This document shows positions 33,227-43,303 of a stretch of DNA of 64,000 bases, in pieces. The stretch comes from Clostridium sp. D33t1_170424_F3. GTDB lineage: Bacteria; Bacillota; Clostridia; Oscillospirales; Acutalibacteraceae. The stretch covers positions 1 through 64,000 of the forward strand of contig NZ_JADPEG010000015.1 in assembly GCF_015667585.1 (NCBI RefSeq), in the 5' to 3' direction. The translations under genes were made by a program, and so were the position numbers. How positions within the stretch are numbered: the stretch's first letter is position 1; every line of letters begins with the position of its first letter. The notes under the pieces are model-generated. The model had not been told where the DNA came from, ran no database searches, and saw nothing but the letters and a program-made list of their open reading frames with translations.

Positions 33227-34214
33227 TCGGCTGCAATACGTGGAAACTGCCGGGACGAATCCTTATGAGAACCTGGCGTTGGAAGAATACCTGCTCAACA
33301 CGGTGAAGCCCGGCTCCTGCATGCTGTATCTGTGGCAGAACCGCCGGACGGTGGTGATCGGCCGCAACCAAAACTGCCGCAGGGAGTGCCGTGTGGAAAA
33401 GCTGGAGGAGGACGGCGGGCATCTGGCCCGCCGCCTGTCCGGCGGCGGCGCGGTCTTTCATGATTTAGGAAACCTGAATTTTACATTTTTGGCCCACCGG
33501 CAGGAGTATCATGTGGACCGCCAGCTGGAGGTAATCCTGCGCGCGGTGCAAATGCTGGGGATCCATGCGGAAAAGACGGGGCGCAACGATTTGACTGTGG
33601 ATGGAAAAAAGTTCTCCGGTAACGCATTTTACCGCTCTGGCACACGGTGTTACCACCACGGCACGATCCTGATCGACGTGGACACAGAACAGATGTCGCA
33701 GTATCTCTCGGTCCCGGAAGAAAAGTTGCAGGCCAAGGGGGTGCAGTCGGTCAAAGGGCGTGTGGTCAATCTAAAGGAATTGTGTCCGGAACTCACGATA
33801 GAAAAGATGAAAACCGCGCTCCGCTCCGCCTTTGAAACGGTTTACGGACATACGCCGGAATGCCTGCCCCTGTCAGGGGTAGACCGTGTGGAATGGGCGC
33901 GCCTGACGGAGAAATTTGCTTCCTGGGAGTGGCGCATTGGCAAGGAGCCGGATTTTTCCTGCGAGCTGAAACGCCGGTTCCCCTGGGGCGGTATGGAGTG
34001 GAAGCTGCTGGTCTCCGGTGGAATTGTAAAGGATGCCGCCGTCTATACGGACGCAATGGACGTCTTTTTTGCACAGTCCCTGCGCAATGCACTGCTTGAA
34101 ACGGTTTTTTCAAAAAAGGACTTGGAGCAGGCAATCCGGGGACTGCCGGTGGACAACGCGGAACAGGAGCAGATGCGGCGCGACTGCGGCGCGCTGCTGG
34201 AGGAGTTGACGTAA
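33219..34214 (+). CDS. lplA: Lipoate-protein ligase A
   Basis: 331 residues. RRLSGGGAVFHDLGNLNFTF is the lipoate-binding signature, with NDLTVDGKKFSGNAFY and HHGTILIDVD following; the C-terminal accessory domain is present. It attaches free lipoate to the Lys of GcvH via lipoyl-AMP. Its place within the operon, overlapping gcvPB and touching lpd, makes the cleavage system self-sufficient for cofactor loading provided lipoate is taken up. Confidence 0.95.
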   Translation: MINRLQYVETAGTNPYENLALEEYLLNTVKPGSCMLYLWQNRRTVVIGRNQNCRRECRVEKLEEDGGHLARRLSGGGAVFHDLGNLNFTFLAHRQEYHVDRQLEVILRAVQMLGIHAEKTGRNDLTVDGKKFSGNAFYRSGTRCYHHGTILIDVDTEQMSQYLSVPEEKLQAKGVQSVKGRVVNLKELCPELTIEKMKTALRSAFETVYGHTPECLPLSGVDRVEWARLTEKFASWEWRIGKEPDFSCELKRRFPWGGMEWKLLVSGGIVKDAAVYTDAMDVFFAQSLRNALLETVFSKKDLEQAIRGLPVDNAEQEQMRRDCGALLEELT

Positions 34215-35554
34215 TGAACCAATTTGATTTGATCGTGATTGGCGCCGGGCCCGGCGGCTATGTGGCGGCATTGGAAGCCGCCAGCCTGGGAAAACGGGTC
34301 GCAATTGCAGAGAAACGCGAAGTAGGCGGTACCTGCCTGAACCGGGGGTGTATCCCGACAAAGGCTCTGTTGCGGGCGGCGCGGGTGTACCGGGAAGCGA
34401 AGGACAGTGAAGCGCTGGGAATCTCCGTTTCCGGCGTCAGTTATAATATGGAAGAGATGCACCGTCACGTACAGGAAGTGACAGCGCAGCTTCGCGGCGG
34501 AATTGAATTGTTATTGAAAAAGGCAAAAGTGACCGTGCTGCACGGAACGGCTGTGATAGAATCACCGAATACGGTGCGTGTGGGAGAAGAGTATTTCGAG
34601 GCGGGGCGCATCCTGGTCGCGGTGGGTTCCAAACCGGCCCGCCCGCCGATTCCCGGTCTGGAATTGCCCGGCGTTGTCACCAGCGATGAAATGCTGGAGG
34701 GCGGCGTGGACTGCAAGCGGCTGGCAGTCATCGGCGGCGGCGTCATTGGTGTGGAATTCGCGCAGATATACCGCTCCCTGGGCTGTGAGGTAACGATTCT
34801 GGAGGCAATGCCCAGAATCCTGCCGGCGATGGACCGGGAAATTGCACAGAATCTTGCAATGATCTTTAAGAAACGCGGCGTGCAGGTGCATGCCAATGCA
34901 TTTGTACAGGAGATTGTCTCTGAGTCCTCTGGCCTGCTCTGCCGCTATACGGAAAAAGAACAGGCGCAGGAAGTACGGGCGGACTGCGTACTTATCTGTA
35001 CCGGGCGGGCGCCGAACACGCAGGAACTCTGTGCGGACGGGCTGGCGCTCTGTGGAGAGCGGGGATACATCCCTGTAACTGAGCGATATGAGACGCGGGT
35101 TCCGGGTATTTACGCCATCGGCGACGTTGTGCAGGGCGGCATTCAGCTGGCGCACGCCGCGGAGGCGCAGGCGAAAAACGTGGTCCGTACTATGTTTGCG
35201 GAAAAAGAGGGAAAGGACCTGCGCGCCATCCCGTCCTGCATTTTTACAGAACCGGAGATCGCCGCGGTGGGGATCACAGCGGACGAAGCGAAAGCCGCGG
35301 GGCGCGCGGTATCCGTCAAAAAATCTTTAACCTCTGCAAACGGAAAAGCAGTCATTGACGGAGCTGACAGGGGATTTGTAAAGCTGGTGTTTGACACGGA
35401 AAGCCGCGTGCTGCTTGGCGCGCAGCTCATGTGTCCCCATGCGTCGGAAATGATCGGAGGCCTCACGACGGCGGTGTCGGCGGGGCTAACGGAGGAAGCG
35501 ATGATGCGGTCGGTGTACCCGCATCCGACTGTCAGCGAAACGATATTGGCATAA
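34214..35554 (+). CDS. lpdA: Dihydrolipoyl dehydrogenase (L protein)
   Basis: 446 residues, slightly short for the family. FAD-binding GAGPGGYVAALEAASLG, redox pair GGTCLNRGCIPTKA, NAD-binding IGGGVIGVEFA, second FAD segment YAIGDVVQGG and C-terminal HPTVSE (catalytic base region) are all present. It reoxidises the lipoyl arm of GcvH with NAD. It starts one base inside the lplA stop and closes the operon before a 20-bp terminator stem. Confidence 0.96.
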   Translation: MNQFDLIVIGAGPGGYVAALEAASLGKRVAIAEKREVGGTCLNRGCIPTKALLRAARVYREAKDSEALGISVSGVSYNMEEMHRHVQEVTAQLRGGIELLLKKAKVTVLHGTAVIESPNTVRVGEEYFEAGRILVAVGSKPARPPIPGLELPGVVTSDEMLEGGVDCKRLAVIGGGVIGVEFAQIYRSLGCEVTILEAMPRILPAMDREIAQNLAMIFKKRGVQVHANAFVQEIVSESSGLLCRYTEKEQAQEVRADCVLICTGRAPNTQELCADGLALCGERGYIPVTERYETRVPGIYAIGDVVQGGIQLAHAAEAQAKNVVRTMFAEKEGKDLRAIPSCIFTEPEIAAVGITADEAKAAGRAVSVKKSLTSANGKAVIDGADRGFVKLVFDTESRVLLGAQLMCPHASEMIGGLTTAVSAGLTEEAMMRSVYPHPTVSETILA

Positions 35555-35600
35555 ATGAAAAGACGCCGGACCACATTGGGTCCGGCGTCTTTTCATTTAT
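35551..35600. terminator. Bidirectional terminator, end of gcv operon
   Basis: Perfect 20-bp inverted repeat (35551-35570 with 35581-35600), ten-base loop, T/A tracts on both strands. It serves both the gcv operon and the opposing gene at 35597. Confidence 0.85.
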
Positions 35601-36835
35601 GTGGGTTCTTTGTTCAGTTGAATGGGAGGATCGGCGGGTTCTTCATCCGATTCCGGCTTATCCGGTGTGTTCTGCATCACCTGGTCCCGCGTCAAATGCT
35701 TGGCGCGGAGGCGGCGGCGCGTCGAATCGCGCAGCAGCGTGTACAGGATGGAAAAGACCGGGATACCCAGCAGGATGCCGAGGATGCCGAACAGGTTGCC
35801 GCATAGGATAATGGATAGCAAAACCCAGATGGGCGGCAGGCCGATGGACGTACCCACTACGCGCGGGTAAATCAGGTTGCCCTCGATTTGCTGCAGGATC
35901 AGGAAAAATACAATGTAATACAGCGTGTACCAGGGATTGACCAGAAGGAGGATAAATCCGGCTGTGAACATGGAAATGTAGGGTCCGATAATCGGAATCA
36001 GACTGCACAGTGCGACGATGCAGCTGATCAGAATCGTATACGGAAGATGAAGGAGATTCATACCGATATACACCAGGAAAAACCAGATGCAGGATTCTGT
36101 CAGCTGTCCGCGGACAAAATTGGAAAAGATACGGTTGGAAAGCGCGGAAACCTCGATGGTGCGCTTGGCAACCCGATTCGGCAGAAACGCGTAAAGCAGG
36201 CGTTTGAGATTGGCGATCAGCTTTTCTTTGCCGAAGAGCATATACATGCAGAAAATAAAGCTCATCGCCATGGTGAACACACCGTTGGCCACGCTTGCCG
36301 TGATGCTGAAGATGGACCCCATGAAGTCGGTCGTGACCTGCGTGACCTTGGAGAGCACGGAAGGCCAGTCGATTTTGATGGAATTGATCTGCTCCTGCGT
36401 GATGTTATGCTTTTGCAGGAATTTGATGATCTCGTTGGACAGGCGGTTGATATAAGTCGGTGCGCTGTTGACTAAAACCTGCAGGGAGGAAGCCAGTTCC
36501 GGAATGACAAACAGGATGATCGCGCCCAATATCAGAATCAACGTCAGAAAAGACAGCACCACACAGACGGCGCGCCTGCATTTATTCCAAATTTTGCTGT
36601 TCCGCCTGTTTAAAAAAGCAAAGACCTTTTCTTCATAAAACTTTAAAAATACATTGACAACAAAGGCAATGGCGATGCCGATAAAGAACGGCGTCGCCAT
36701 AGAAAATACGAAGAGAAGCGTGCCCAGCAGCTTGTCCAGATTGAACAGGGCAAAGATTAACAGAACCGTGTAAGTGATGAGCAGGATCGCCCGCTTCATG
36801 GAGGTTTGCCCGCGGATCAATTCTTTTATTTTCAT
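35597..36835 (-). CDS. AI-2E/PerM-family membrane transporter
   Basis: 412 residues; GAGGGAG precedes ATG 36835. About eight hydrophobic segments are spread over the length, with the AI-2E signature region (CSLIPIIGPYISM, then EGNLIYPRVVGTSIGLPP) near residues 300-360, and a charged C-terminal tail. Family members include autoinducer-2 exporters and sodium/proton antiporters, so the substrate is open. It appears monocistronic and convergent with the gcv operon. Confidence 0.88.
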   Translation of the reverse strand: MKIKELIRGQTSMKRAILLITYTVLLIFALFNLDKLLGTLLFVFSMATPFFIGIAIAFVVNVFLKFYEEKVFAFLNRRNSKIWNKCRRAVCVVLSFLTLILILGAIILFVIPELASSLQVLVNSAPTYINRLSNEIIKFLQKHNITQEQINSIKIDWPSVLSKVTQVTTDFMGSIFSITASVANGVFTMAMSFIFCMYMLFGKEKLIANLKRLLYAFLPNRVAKRTIEVSALSNRIFSNFVRGQLTESCIWFFLVYIGMNLLHLPYTILISCIVALCSLIPIIGPYISMFTAGFILLLVNPWYTLYYIVFFLILQQIEGNLIYPRVVGTSIGLPPIWVLLSIILCGNLFGILGILLGIPVFSILYTLLRDSTRRRLRAKHLTRDQVMQNTPDKPESDEEPADPPIQLNKEPT

Positions 36836-37261
36836 ATCATACTCCCTCAGGCCGTTTCAAAAACACGGCCGTTTTCAATCGCATTACTGCTATTATATAA
36901 CCCGCCGCGGGGGAAGTAAAGGAAGAATGTACCGCAGGATACAAAATTATCCTGACGATATGAGAAAGAACACAGCAGGTTGATAGGAAGTGCATGTGTT
37001 TTATGACGGCGTTTAAATGCAAAAACCTGCCAATAGCCTGTGCTGTTTCAAAAAGTTTATGCAGCTTTGGCAAAGAAGACGGTCACAGTTCCTTTGTTTT
37101 ACGCACCGTGTTCCTGTGCTTCTCGACAATCTGTTCTGCGTCTGCTTCCATGCAGACGGCGCAAAAAGACAGCACCCAAAAATCGATTGAGTGCTGTCTT
37201 TTAAATGCAATTTGGTTATGGTTTGGAATGCCGTAAAGCAATCGCTATGGATTTTGTGTAC
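36836..37261. other. Intergenic region with one terminator
   Basis: About 425 bases between two minus-strand genes. Short frames on both strands have no ribosome site or recognisable product. The only clear element is the terminator at 37164-37202. Confidence 0.5.
37164..37202. terminator. Terminator of MMPL/exported protein operon
   Basis: AAAAGACAGCAC (37164-37175) pairs with GTGCTGTCTTTT (37191-37202). On the minus strand it ends in T5 about 60 bases past the stop of the gene at 37262. Confidence 0.7.
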
Positions 37262-39397
37262 TTATTGAAACAGGGATGTAATTGAATTCCAAATACTTTT
37301 AAAGAGATTGACGATTCGGTCCCAGACGCCGACTTCTTCCGCAGGTTGTTCCAGGTCGGTTTCCGGCACGGCTTCGTCGTCCACCTGGATTTCCTCTGTG
37401 CGCAGGATAATCTGGATGCTGGAGGGCGTTGGATTCTTGCCGGAGGTAAAGGAAACCATCTCCTGTTCGGCATCCAAATCCAGCAGTTTGGTTTCGTCTT
37501 CGTATTTGTCGACTTGCTCATCAATGGTGTCTTTAATAGTGGTGTTCGCATCCTGAAGGTCCGAGGTGTTGTCGGAGCTGTCCAATGCTTTGGATAGAAC
37601 GTCGATCAATCCATCCAGAGTTTGTTTGGTCCCGTCGTTCAGGCTGTCCCCGCTGTTTTGCAGTGTGCTTTCCAGGTCCTTCAGGAACGAGGCGGTGCTT
37701 TCCAGAGTGGAGGAGAGCTGCTGAGTCAGTACGGCGCTGTCGGAGAGAAGGCTGACTGTTCCATCTTTATACTTGTTTAGCGTGGCGTTCAAATCATCCA
37801 ATGTGGTAATGAGGGAGGAGCAGGTATCGATACTGCTTTTCAGGGGGATGCTGGCCCGGTTCAGCTCTGCCGCCAGATCAGCCGCGGAATCCAGATCGGA
37901 AAGCCCCTTCAGGCTTTCCAGCAGCTTGTTTGCGGAAGACCCAAGGTCGTCCAGCGCGCCGATCGCGCTGCTGGTATTGCCTAAAATATCGGATAGCTTC
38001 TTGCCGGCCTGTTCCAGTGCGGCAATCGTTTCATCCAGTCTGTCCCGGTATTTTTTCAGCGGCGCAAGGACGGTGTCGGACGCGCCCTGTTGGGTCAGTT
38101 CTTCAATGGTCTGGTTCAGCTGTGTACGCGCGTCCTGCAAGGTCGTCAGCAGTGCGCTCAGTGGGTCCGTCTGATTTTTGATTGCATCCTTAAAAGCCTT
38201 GATATCGTTCTGTAAGGGGGAAAGGGCGTCGCTCAGGCCGTCGATAGCATCCTGCGCGGAGGACAACTGTTTGTTGCTGATGGAAGAATCGTTGATCGCG
38301 TGTTCCAGGTCTTCCAGGCTGCTTTGCAGCCGTGTAAGGGATTTTTTCAGCTCCGCCAGATCGGGTTGCAGCGCATCTACCTCTTTGACCATTGCATTGA
38401 CGTTGTCAGAAACTTCGCCGACCATGGTTTCTCCATTTTTAAAATGGGGAACAAGTGTGGTAATGGACTGGGCAAGCCTGTTCAGGTCCTCCAAAGAACC
38501 GTCCGCGCTGCCGTATAACCCATCCTTGGCCGAGTGAATGGAGTTGCGGGCCTGCTGCAAGTCTTTCAGCCCCTGTTGGGTCAGCTTCAGACTGCCGGAC
38601 ATGTCATCCAATACGCCCAGAATGCTGTCCAGATTGTCATAAATAGCATCCGCGGAGTCGCCGATCACATCTTTGGCTTCCTTCAGCTTTTTAATATTTT
38701 TCATCTGTTCCAGCGTGCCGGGGATCATCATCAAGATGATTCCGGAGCTTTCAAAATTTTCCGTACCGATGCGGATCGTAAATGTGGTGTGCTCACCGGG
38801 CAGCGCCGCGAAAATAATCGCTTTATAGGTGCCGATGGACTGCGTCTGTGATCCGGGCGCTTCGATGCTGAGAACGTCCTCCACATTGACCATGGTTGCG
38901 GCTTGCAGCAGCATGTTGTTGCGGTAGTAGGCGCCGGCTTTTTCGTTGGGGATGCATTCAATCTGCATTTCCACCATACCGGACGCACCGGCAAGGCTTT
39001 CCGCTTTTGCCGGAACGCCGTTCAGTTTGTAAGTGACATTAAAATTCCACGGTAGGACGATGCTGTTTTCCTCCGGCGTGCATTCGTAGAAGAAATGGTC
39101 GCTGACGTTGTCGGACAGCTTCCATTTGACGCCTTCTTTGGTGAGCTCCGGCTGGTCGTAGCCGGACATGTTGTTTACCTTTTGATAGGCGCCGTAGTCG
39201 AAGAATTCCCTGTTGCCGTTCAGGCTGCAGCCTTTGACGATACTGGTGTCCGTGATCGCGCCGTAATAATCCAGATTGACGTAAACTGCTTCATCCGTGG
39301 TGACGGGGATTTCCGCCGCGCTGGCAGCGGGCACGGCCAGCGGCAGCAGCAGGGAGAAAGCCAGCAAAAGGGAAAGAAAGCGTTTGTTTTTATTCAT
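37262..39397 (-). CDS. Exported coiled-coil protein paired with MMPL transporter
   Basis: 711 residues; AGGAGGA precedes ATG 39397. Signal peptide 1-27 (ending PAASA), a folded N-terminal domain to about residue 230, then about 400 residues of heptad-rich helix with many Leu/Ser/Asp positions, resembling the outside part of YhgE/Pip-type proteins, and a short amphipathic C-terminus (WDRIVNLFKSIWNSI). It overlaps the upstream MMPL gene by eight bases, so the two are made together. A periplasm-like extension or substrate-guiding partner of the transporter is inferred; no enzymatic motif was found. Confidence 0.8.
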   Translation of the reverse strand: MNKNKRFLSLLLAFSLLLPLAVPAASAAEIPVTTDEAVYVNLDYYGAITDTSIVKGCSLNGNREFFDYGAYQKVNNMSGYDQPELTKEGVKWKLSDNVSDHFFYECTPEENSIVLPWNFNVTYKLNGVPAKAESLAGASGMVEMQIECIPNEKAGAYYRNNMLLQAATMVNVEDVLSIEAPGSQTQSIGTYKAIIFAALPGEHTTFTIRIGTENFESSGIILMMIPGTLEQMKNIKKLKEAKDVIGDSADAIYDNLDSILGVLDDMSGSLKLTQQGLKDLQQARNSIHSAKDGLYGSADGSLEDLNRLAQSITTLVPHFKNGETMVGEVSDNVNAMVKEVDALQPDLAELKKSLTRLQSSLEDLEHAINDSSISNKQLSSAQDAIDGLSDALSPLQNDIKAFKDAIKNQTDPLSALLTTLQDARTQLNQTIEELTQQGASDTVLAPLKKYRDRLDETIAALEQAGKKLSDILGNTSSAIGALDDLGSSANKLLESLKGLSDLDSAADLAAELNRASIPLKSSIDTCSSLITTLDDLNATLNKYKDGTVSLLSDSAVLTQQLSSTLESTASFLKDLESTLQNSGDSLNDGTKQTLDGLIDVLSKALDSSDNTSDLQDANTTIKDTIDEQVDKYEDETKLLDLDAEQEMVSFTSGKNPTPSSIQIILRTEEIQVDDEAVPETDLEQPAEEVGVWDRIVNLFKSIWNSITSLFQ

Positions 39398-41693
39398 GGT
39401 CTGTGTCCTCCTTCTCCTCCTCCGGCGTTCCGGCCAGAGTGTTGATATCTATTTTTTCTTCCTCGATCTTTTCATGTTTCTTTTTCCGTTGTTCCATCCA
39501 GGCCTTCCGTTTGCGGTAACGCAGGGCCTTGCGCAGCTTCCGGCGGCGCAGTTTCCGCTTTTGCCGCATGGAGAGCTGGACCTGCTTCAGCTTTGCCTGA
39601 CGGAGCTTTTCCGCGTGTTTCCGCCGGCGTATCTGGTTAAAGATGATCTTATCGCTCATAACGAGCAGCACGGGGAGCAGGAACAGAACCAGCAGCAGGC
39701 TGAGCAGCGCGCCGCGGCCAACCAGATGCCCCATGTCCGCGATGGCGGAAACGGTAGAGATAAAGTACAGGCCGTATCCGACGATGGTCAGAATGGAGCC
39801 CGAGGTCAGGATGGACAGTGCGCTCTGTGAAATCGCCTGGATAGCGGCTTCTTTTTTGTTCATGTCTGTGCGGGCGTCCAGATAATTGTTACTCATCAGG
39901 ATTGAGTAGTCCACAGTAGCGCCCAGCTGCAGGCAGCTCACAATGATATATCCCATGTAAATCATGGTATCACCGGTAAAGTACGGCAGCGCCATATTAA
40001 AGAAGATCGCAACTTCAATGGGGATCATCACCACGATGGGGATGATTGCGGAGTGGAAGGTGAACAGAATGACGATGGCGACGCCCAGCAGGGACAGAAT
40101 GTTGACATAACTGTAATCCGTTGTAATGATGGACTTGATATCCTGCGTGGAAGGGGTCATGCCCACGATGTACGAATCCTCCGGATAGTACGACTGCACG
40201 ATGGAGCGGATTTCATCGGCGCATTGGAAGGAGAGATCACTCTCATCCTTGGTGCGGATGTAAATTAACATGCGGCTGTAGTCGTCCGTGTGAAGCTGGC
40301 CCGTCAGGGATTCCGGAAGAAAGCTTTCTGGAATGCCCTCCGGCAGTGTGCCGGAGAGGGAAGTCACCGATTTGGTATAGTTCAGGTCCTCCAAGGTGTG
40401 AGTCAGTTCCCGCTCGGTCACATTATTGGTGTTGGGAATCAACGCCAGAATCAGGTTGCTGCGCCCAAAGCGTGCGTTGATTGCCTGCTCATCCTCATAC
40501 ACCTTGGTGCCGGGACTGGACCCCAGCGCGCTGTTGCCATAACTGAAGGCGTTCATGTTTTGCGCGGTAAAAGCGGGAATGACAAGGATGGCGGTGACAG
40601 CTAACACGCCATACCGGATTTTAAAAACAAACTTTCCCAATCCATGGAAGGATGGCATAAAGGAACGGTGTTCCGTCTTCTCAATTTTATCGCCCCAGCG
40701 GAGCAGCAGCGCCGGCATCAGAAGCAGGACAGTCAGCAGGCTGATGACAATGCCCTTTGCCAGAACAAAGCCGAGGTCAAACCCAATTTTAAACTGCATC
40801 AGCATCAGAACCAGGAACCCCACGATGGTGGTCGCACCGCTGGACAGGATGGATGTAACGGAACTGCGCAGCGCGTTTGCCACCGCCTGCACCGGCTCCA
40901 GTCCGGATTCCCGCTCGCGGGTAAAGGAATGCAGCAGGAAAACGGAGTAGTCCATGGCAATGGCCAGCTGTAGAATGGAGGCCACGCTGAAGGTCATGAA
41001 CGAAACTTCTCCAAGAATCAGGTTGGTGCCCATGTTAATAATGATTGCCACGCCCATGATAAACAGGAACAAAAACGGTTCAAACCAGGAGGTGGTTGTT
41101 AAACACAGGATGACGGCAATCATGACGACGCCCATTGCCATAGCGATGGCGATTTCACGGGTCAGGGTCTCATCCAGCGATTTGTCCTGTACCGCTGCGC
41201 CCATCAGGTAGCCCTTGTCTCCGGTGACTTTTTCAATCTCGTTGATCGCCTGGCGGGTGGAGGGATCGGAGTCCCCATCGTCGAAGATGATGTCCATAAC
41301 GGCATAGCCGTCCTTATAGTAATCTTCAATGTTGTCGTAGTCGATAAACAGATGGGATTGGTAAACGTCTGTGGCGGTATCCGCCCAGGTTACCATGTTT
41401 ACGCCGTCAATGTTACTGATGCGGTCCTTGTACATCTTCGCTTCATATAAGGAGACCTCGCCGACCATGACGCGCGCGGTGCCAGGATAACCGAACTCCT
41501 CTTCCATGATGTTCAGGCCCTGTTTCGACGGGGCAGTATCGGGCAGGTATTTGCTCAAATCGTAGTTGACGCTGACAAAGCAGGTGGCGATAATGCTGCA
41601 AATGACCGCGACGGCGAAAACCTTTTCTATGATGTTGCGGCTGTTGATGATCAGGTCAATGAGGTTGTGGGATGTATGTTTCTTCTTATCCAA
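39390..41693 (-). CDS. MMPL/RND-superfamily membrane transporter
   Basis: 767 residues starting at TTG 41693 behind GGAGG. Twelve membrane segments in two sets of six, each set following a large outside loop, give the RND layout. AIAMDYSVFLLHS and LGATVDYSILMSN are the paired motifs with the proton-relay Asp. The C-terminal cytoplasmic tail (about 690-767) is very rich in Arg/Lys, then Glu/Asp. In Gram-positive bacteria such proteins move lipids or hydrophobic compounds. The AraC-type regulator upstream may control it; this is inferred from order and strand. Confidence 0.9.
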   Translation of the reverse strand: MDKKKHTSHNLIDLIINSRNIIEKVFAVAVICSIIATCFVSVNYDLSKYLPDTAPSKQGLNIMEEEFGYPGTARVMVGEVSLYEAKMYKDRISNIDGVNMVTWADTATDVYQSHLFIDYDNIEDYYKDGYAVMDIIFDDGDSDPSTRQAINEIEKVTGDKGYLMGAAVQDKSLDETLTREIAIAMAMGVVMIAVILCLTTTSWFEPFLFLFIMGVAIIINMGTNLILGEVSFMTFSVASILQLAIAMDYSVFLLHSFTRERESGLEPVQAVANALRSSVTSILSSGATTIVGFLVLMLMQFKIGFDLGFVLAKGIVISLLTVLLLMPALLLRWGDKIEKTEHRSFMPSFHGLGKFVFKIRYGVLAVTAILVIPAFTAQNMNAFSYGNSALGSSPGTKVYEDEQAINARFGRSNLILALIPNTNNVTERELTHTLEDLNYTKSVTSLSGTLPEGIPESFLPESLTGQLHTDDYSRMLIYIRTKDESDLSFQCADEIRSIVQSYYPEDSYIVGMTPSTQDIKSIITTDYSYVNILSLLGVAIVILFTFHSAIIPIVVMIPIEVAIFFNMALPYFTGDTMIYMGYIIVSCLQLGATVDYSILMSNNYLDARTDMNKKEAAIQAISQSALSILTSGSILTIVGYGLYFISTVSAIADMGHLVGRGALLSLLLVLFLLPVLLVMSDKIIFNQIRRRKHAEKLRQAKLKQVQLSMRQKRKLRRRKLRKALRYRKRKAWMEQRKKKHEKIEEEKIDINTLAGTPEEEKEDTDHE

Positions 41694-41810
41694 AGCGGTT
41701 CGCCTCCAAAGAAATCTCGTTACTTATTTAACAACAAAGCCAATCATACGGGATGACAAACGGAAACGTATATAATAAAAATACATAAAATATCGTTTAT
41801 TCCACCAAAA

Positions 41811-43058
41811 TCAAGAACTGTTCCGAGTGCAGGCTGATTTGCGGCGGTTGCTTCTCCGAAATTGCTGCGGCGTCATACCGGTATAGCGCTTGAAAATCTG
41901 GATGAAATAGCTTTGGGAGACAAAGCAGAGAAAATTGCTGATCTCTGAAAGGCTTTTTTCGGAGAACAGCAGCAGGTTCTGCGCCTCGCGGATGCGCTCC
42001 TGTTGGATGTACGCGGTCAGGTTGACGCCGGTTTCCTGTTTGAACAGACGGGAAAGGTAGCGCGTACTGAGCTGCAGCTCGTCAGCGAGCGTCTGCAGGG
42101 AAAGCTCCTGGTGCAGGTGATTGTCGATATACTGGATGCATTGCGAAATCGGGAATGAATAAGCTTTCTGCGTCTGTGCCTGAGCGACCCGCTCTGTCAG
42201 ATCAAACACCATCTTGGCGCAAAGGGTATAGACGTCTTTTAACTCCGAGCAGTTTTCCATGTGCTGTACATAGACGTCGCTTAACCGAAAGGCGTTTTCT
42301 GCACGGAGGCCGCCGGCAATTGCGGCGCGGGAAATCAGCGCCGCGATGGTGATGCAGGAGTCCTTCGCCTGCCGCAGAGGCGAGGAGGAGAATGTTCCTG
42401 CAATGCCGGATATGTAGGTGTCCAACAGTTTTTTCAGCTCCACGGTATCGCCGTTTTTTACACATTCCGTAAACATCTGCTCGTATTCAAAGGAAACGGG
42501 CATGCTGGTCAGTTCCTGCCGCTCAAAATAGTTGGCTTGCAGGTCGCGGTCGATGCTGTCCTGGGAGAGAAGCTCCTGATTGGCGATCAAAAATTCGGAC
42601 AGATGGATCTTTTCCTGAAAGATGGTCAGGTACAGCATCTGCGCAAACCGAAGAAACTGCGCCGTGCTGTAAACCGGTATTTGTTTTGAAGCTGCATATA
42701 AGCGGTGTGTATCGATGCAAGTGAACAGCGGCGCGATGCTCTTTATGGCGGATAGACTGGGATCGCACAGCAAAGCCGGACCGAGAACCAAAAAATATTC
42801 CTGTCCGTCCGCTGGAAACGGCAGGAAGGAATAGAGAAGAGTGGAGTGAAAGGTATGCAGGGTTGGCTGGGAAGCGCTGTTCTTGCGCAGTTCTGCTAAC
42901 ACGGTGCTTTTCAGTTGAATATCCTGAAATTCCGATTGCCGCGGACAGGAAAAACATGCGGTTCCCGCGGCGTCAGAAATTTGAATCGGAACGCGGGAAA
43001 TTTCGTAAAGGAGCCGGCAAAATTCAAAGATGCGCTCTAAATTGGTTTGAAATAGCAT
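41811..43058 (-). CDS. AraC-family transcriptional regulator
   Basis: 415 residues; AAGGTGA precedes ATG 43058. The C-terminal 100 residues carry two helix-turn-helix motifs (LQTLADELQLSTRYLSRLFKQETG, SLSEISNFLCFVSQSYFIQIFKRYTG) of the AraC/XylS type. The N-terminal 300 residues resemble a PocR-like or other ligand-sensing domain with Cys residues, not assigned. It lies 117 bases before the MMPL gene on the same strand and is divergent from marR. Confidence 0.88.
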   Translation of the reverse strand: MLFQTNLERIFEFCRLLYEISRVPIQISDAAGTACFSCPRQSEFQDIQLKSTVLAELRKNSASQPTLHTFHSTLLYSFLPFPADGQEYFLVLGPALLCDPSLSAIKSIAPLFTCIDTHRLYAASKQIPVYSTAQFLRFAQMLYLTIFQEKIHLSEFLIANQELLSQDSIDRDLQANYFERQELTSMPVSFEYEQMFTECVKNGDTVELKKLLDTYISGIAGTFSSSPLRQAKDSCITIAALISRAAIAGGLRAENAFRLSDVYVQHMENCSELKDVYTLCAKMVFDLTERVAQAQTQKAYSFPISQCIQYIDNHLHQELSLQTLADELQLSTRYLSRLFKQETGVNLTAYIQQERIREAQNLLLFSEKSLSEISNFLCFVSQSYFIQIFKRYTGMTPQQFRRSNRRKSACTRNSS

Positions 43059-43228
43059 TTGATCACCTTATATCATGATGTGCTACCAAAGGACTTCCAA
43101 TCGATAGCTTTACAGATTCCTTGCTCTTGGTTCCGATTGCTATCGTAATAAGCTGGAGGTGCTCTGGCAGCCAAAGAAAACTTTTCCATGCCAAAAGGAA
43201 AAAATTAAAAAATTCGTAACAAACTTGT

Positions 43229-43271
43229 TTAAAGTATAGCTTATATTAAATATATTATATATACTTTAAAA
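43229..43271. promoter_or_regulatory. Palindromic operator candidate upstream of MarR gene
   Basis: TTTAAAGTATA (43229-43239) and TATACTTTAAA (43261-43271) are perfect reverse complements 21 bases apart in a very A+T-rich stretch between the divergent araC-type and marR-type genes. It overlaps the likely promoter of the MarR gene at 43304, so autorepression is plausible. Confidence 0.45.
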
Positions 43272-43303
43272 CTATTTGAACAAATTAAGAACGGAGGGAA
43301 AAA

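Noticed and set aside
37090-37180. Short minus-strand frame containing MEADAEQIVEKHRN
   Set aside because: 20-30 codons, overlapping a terminator stem, with no ribosome site.
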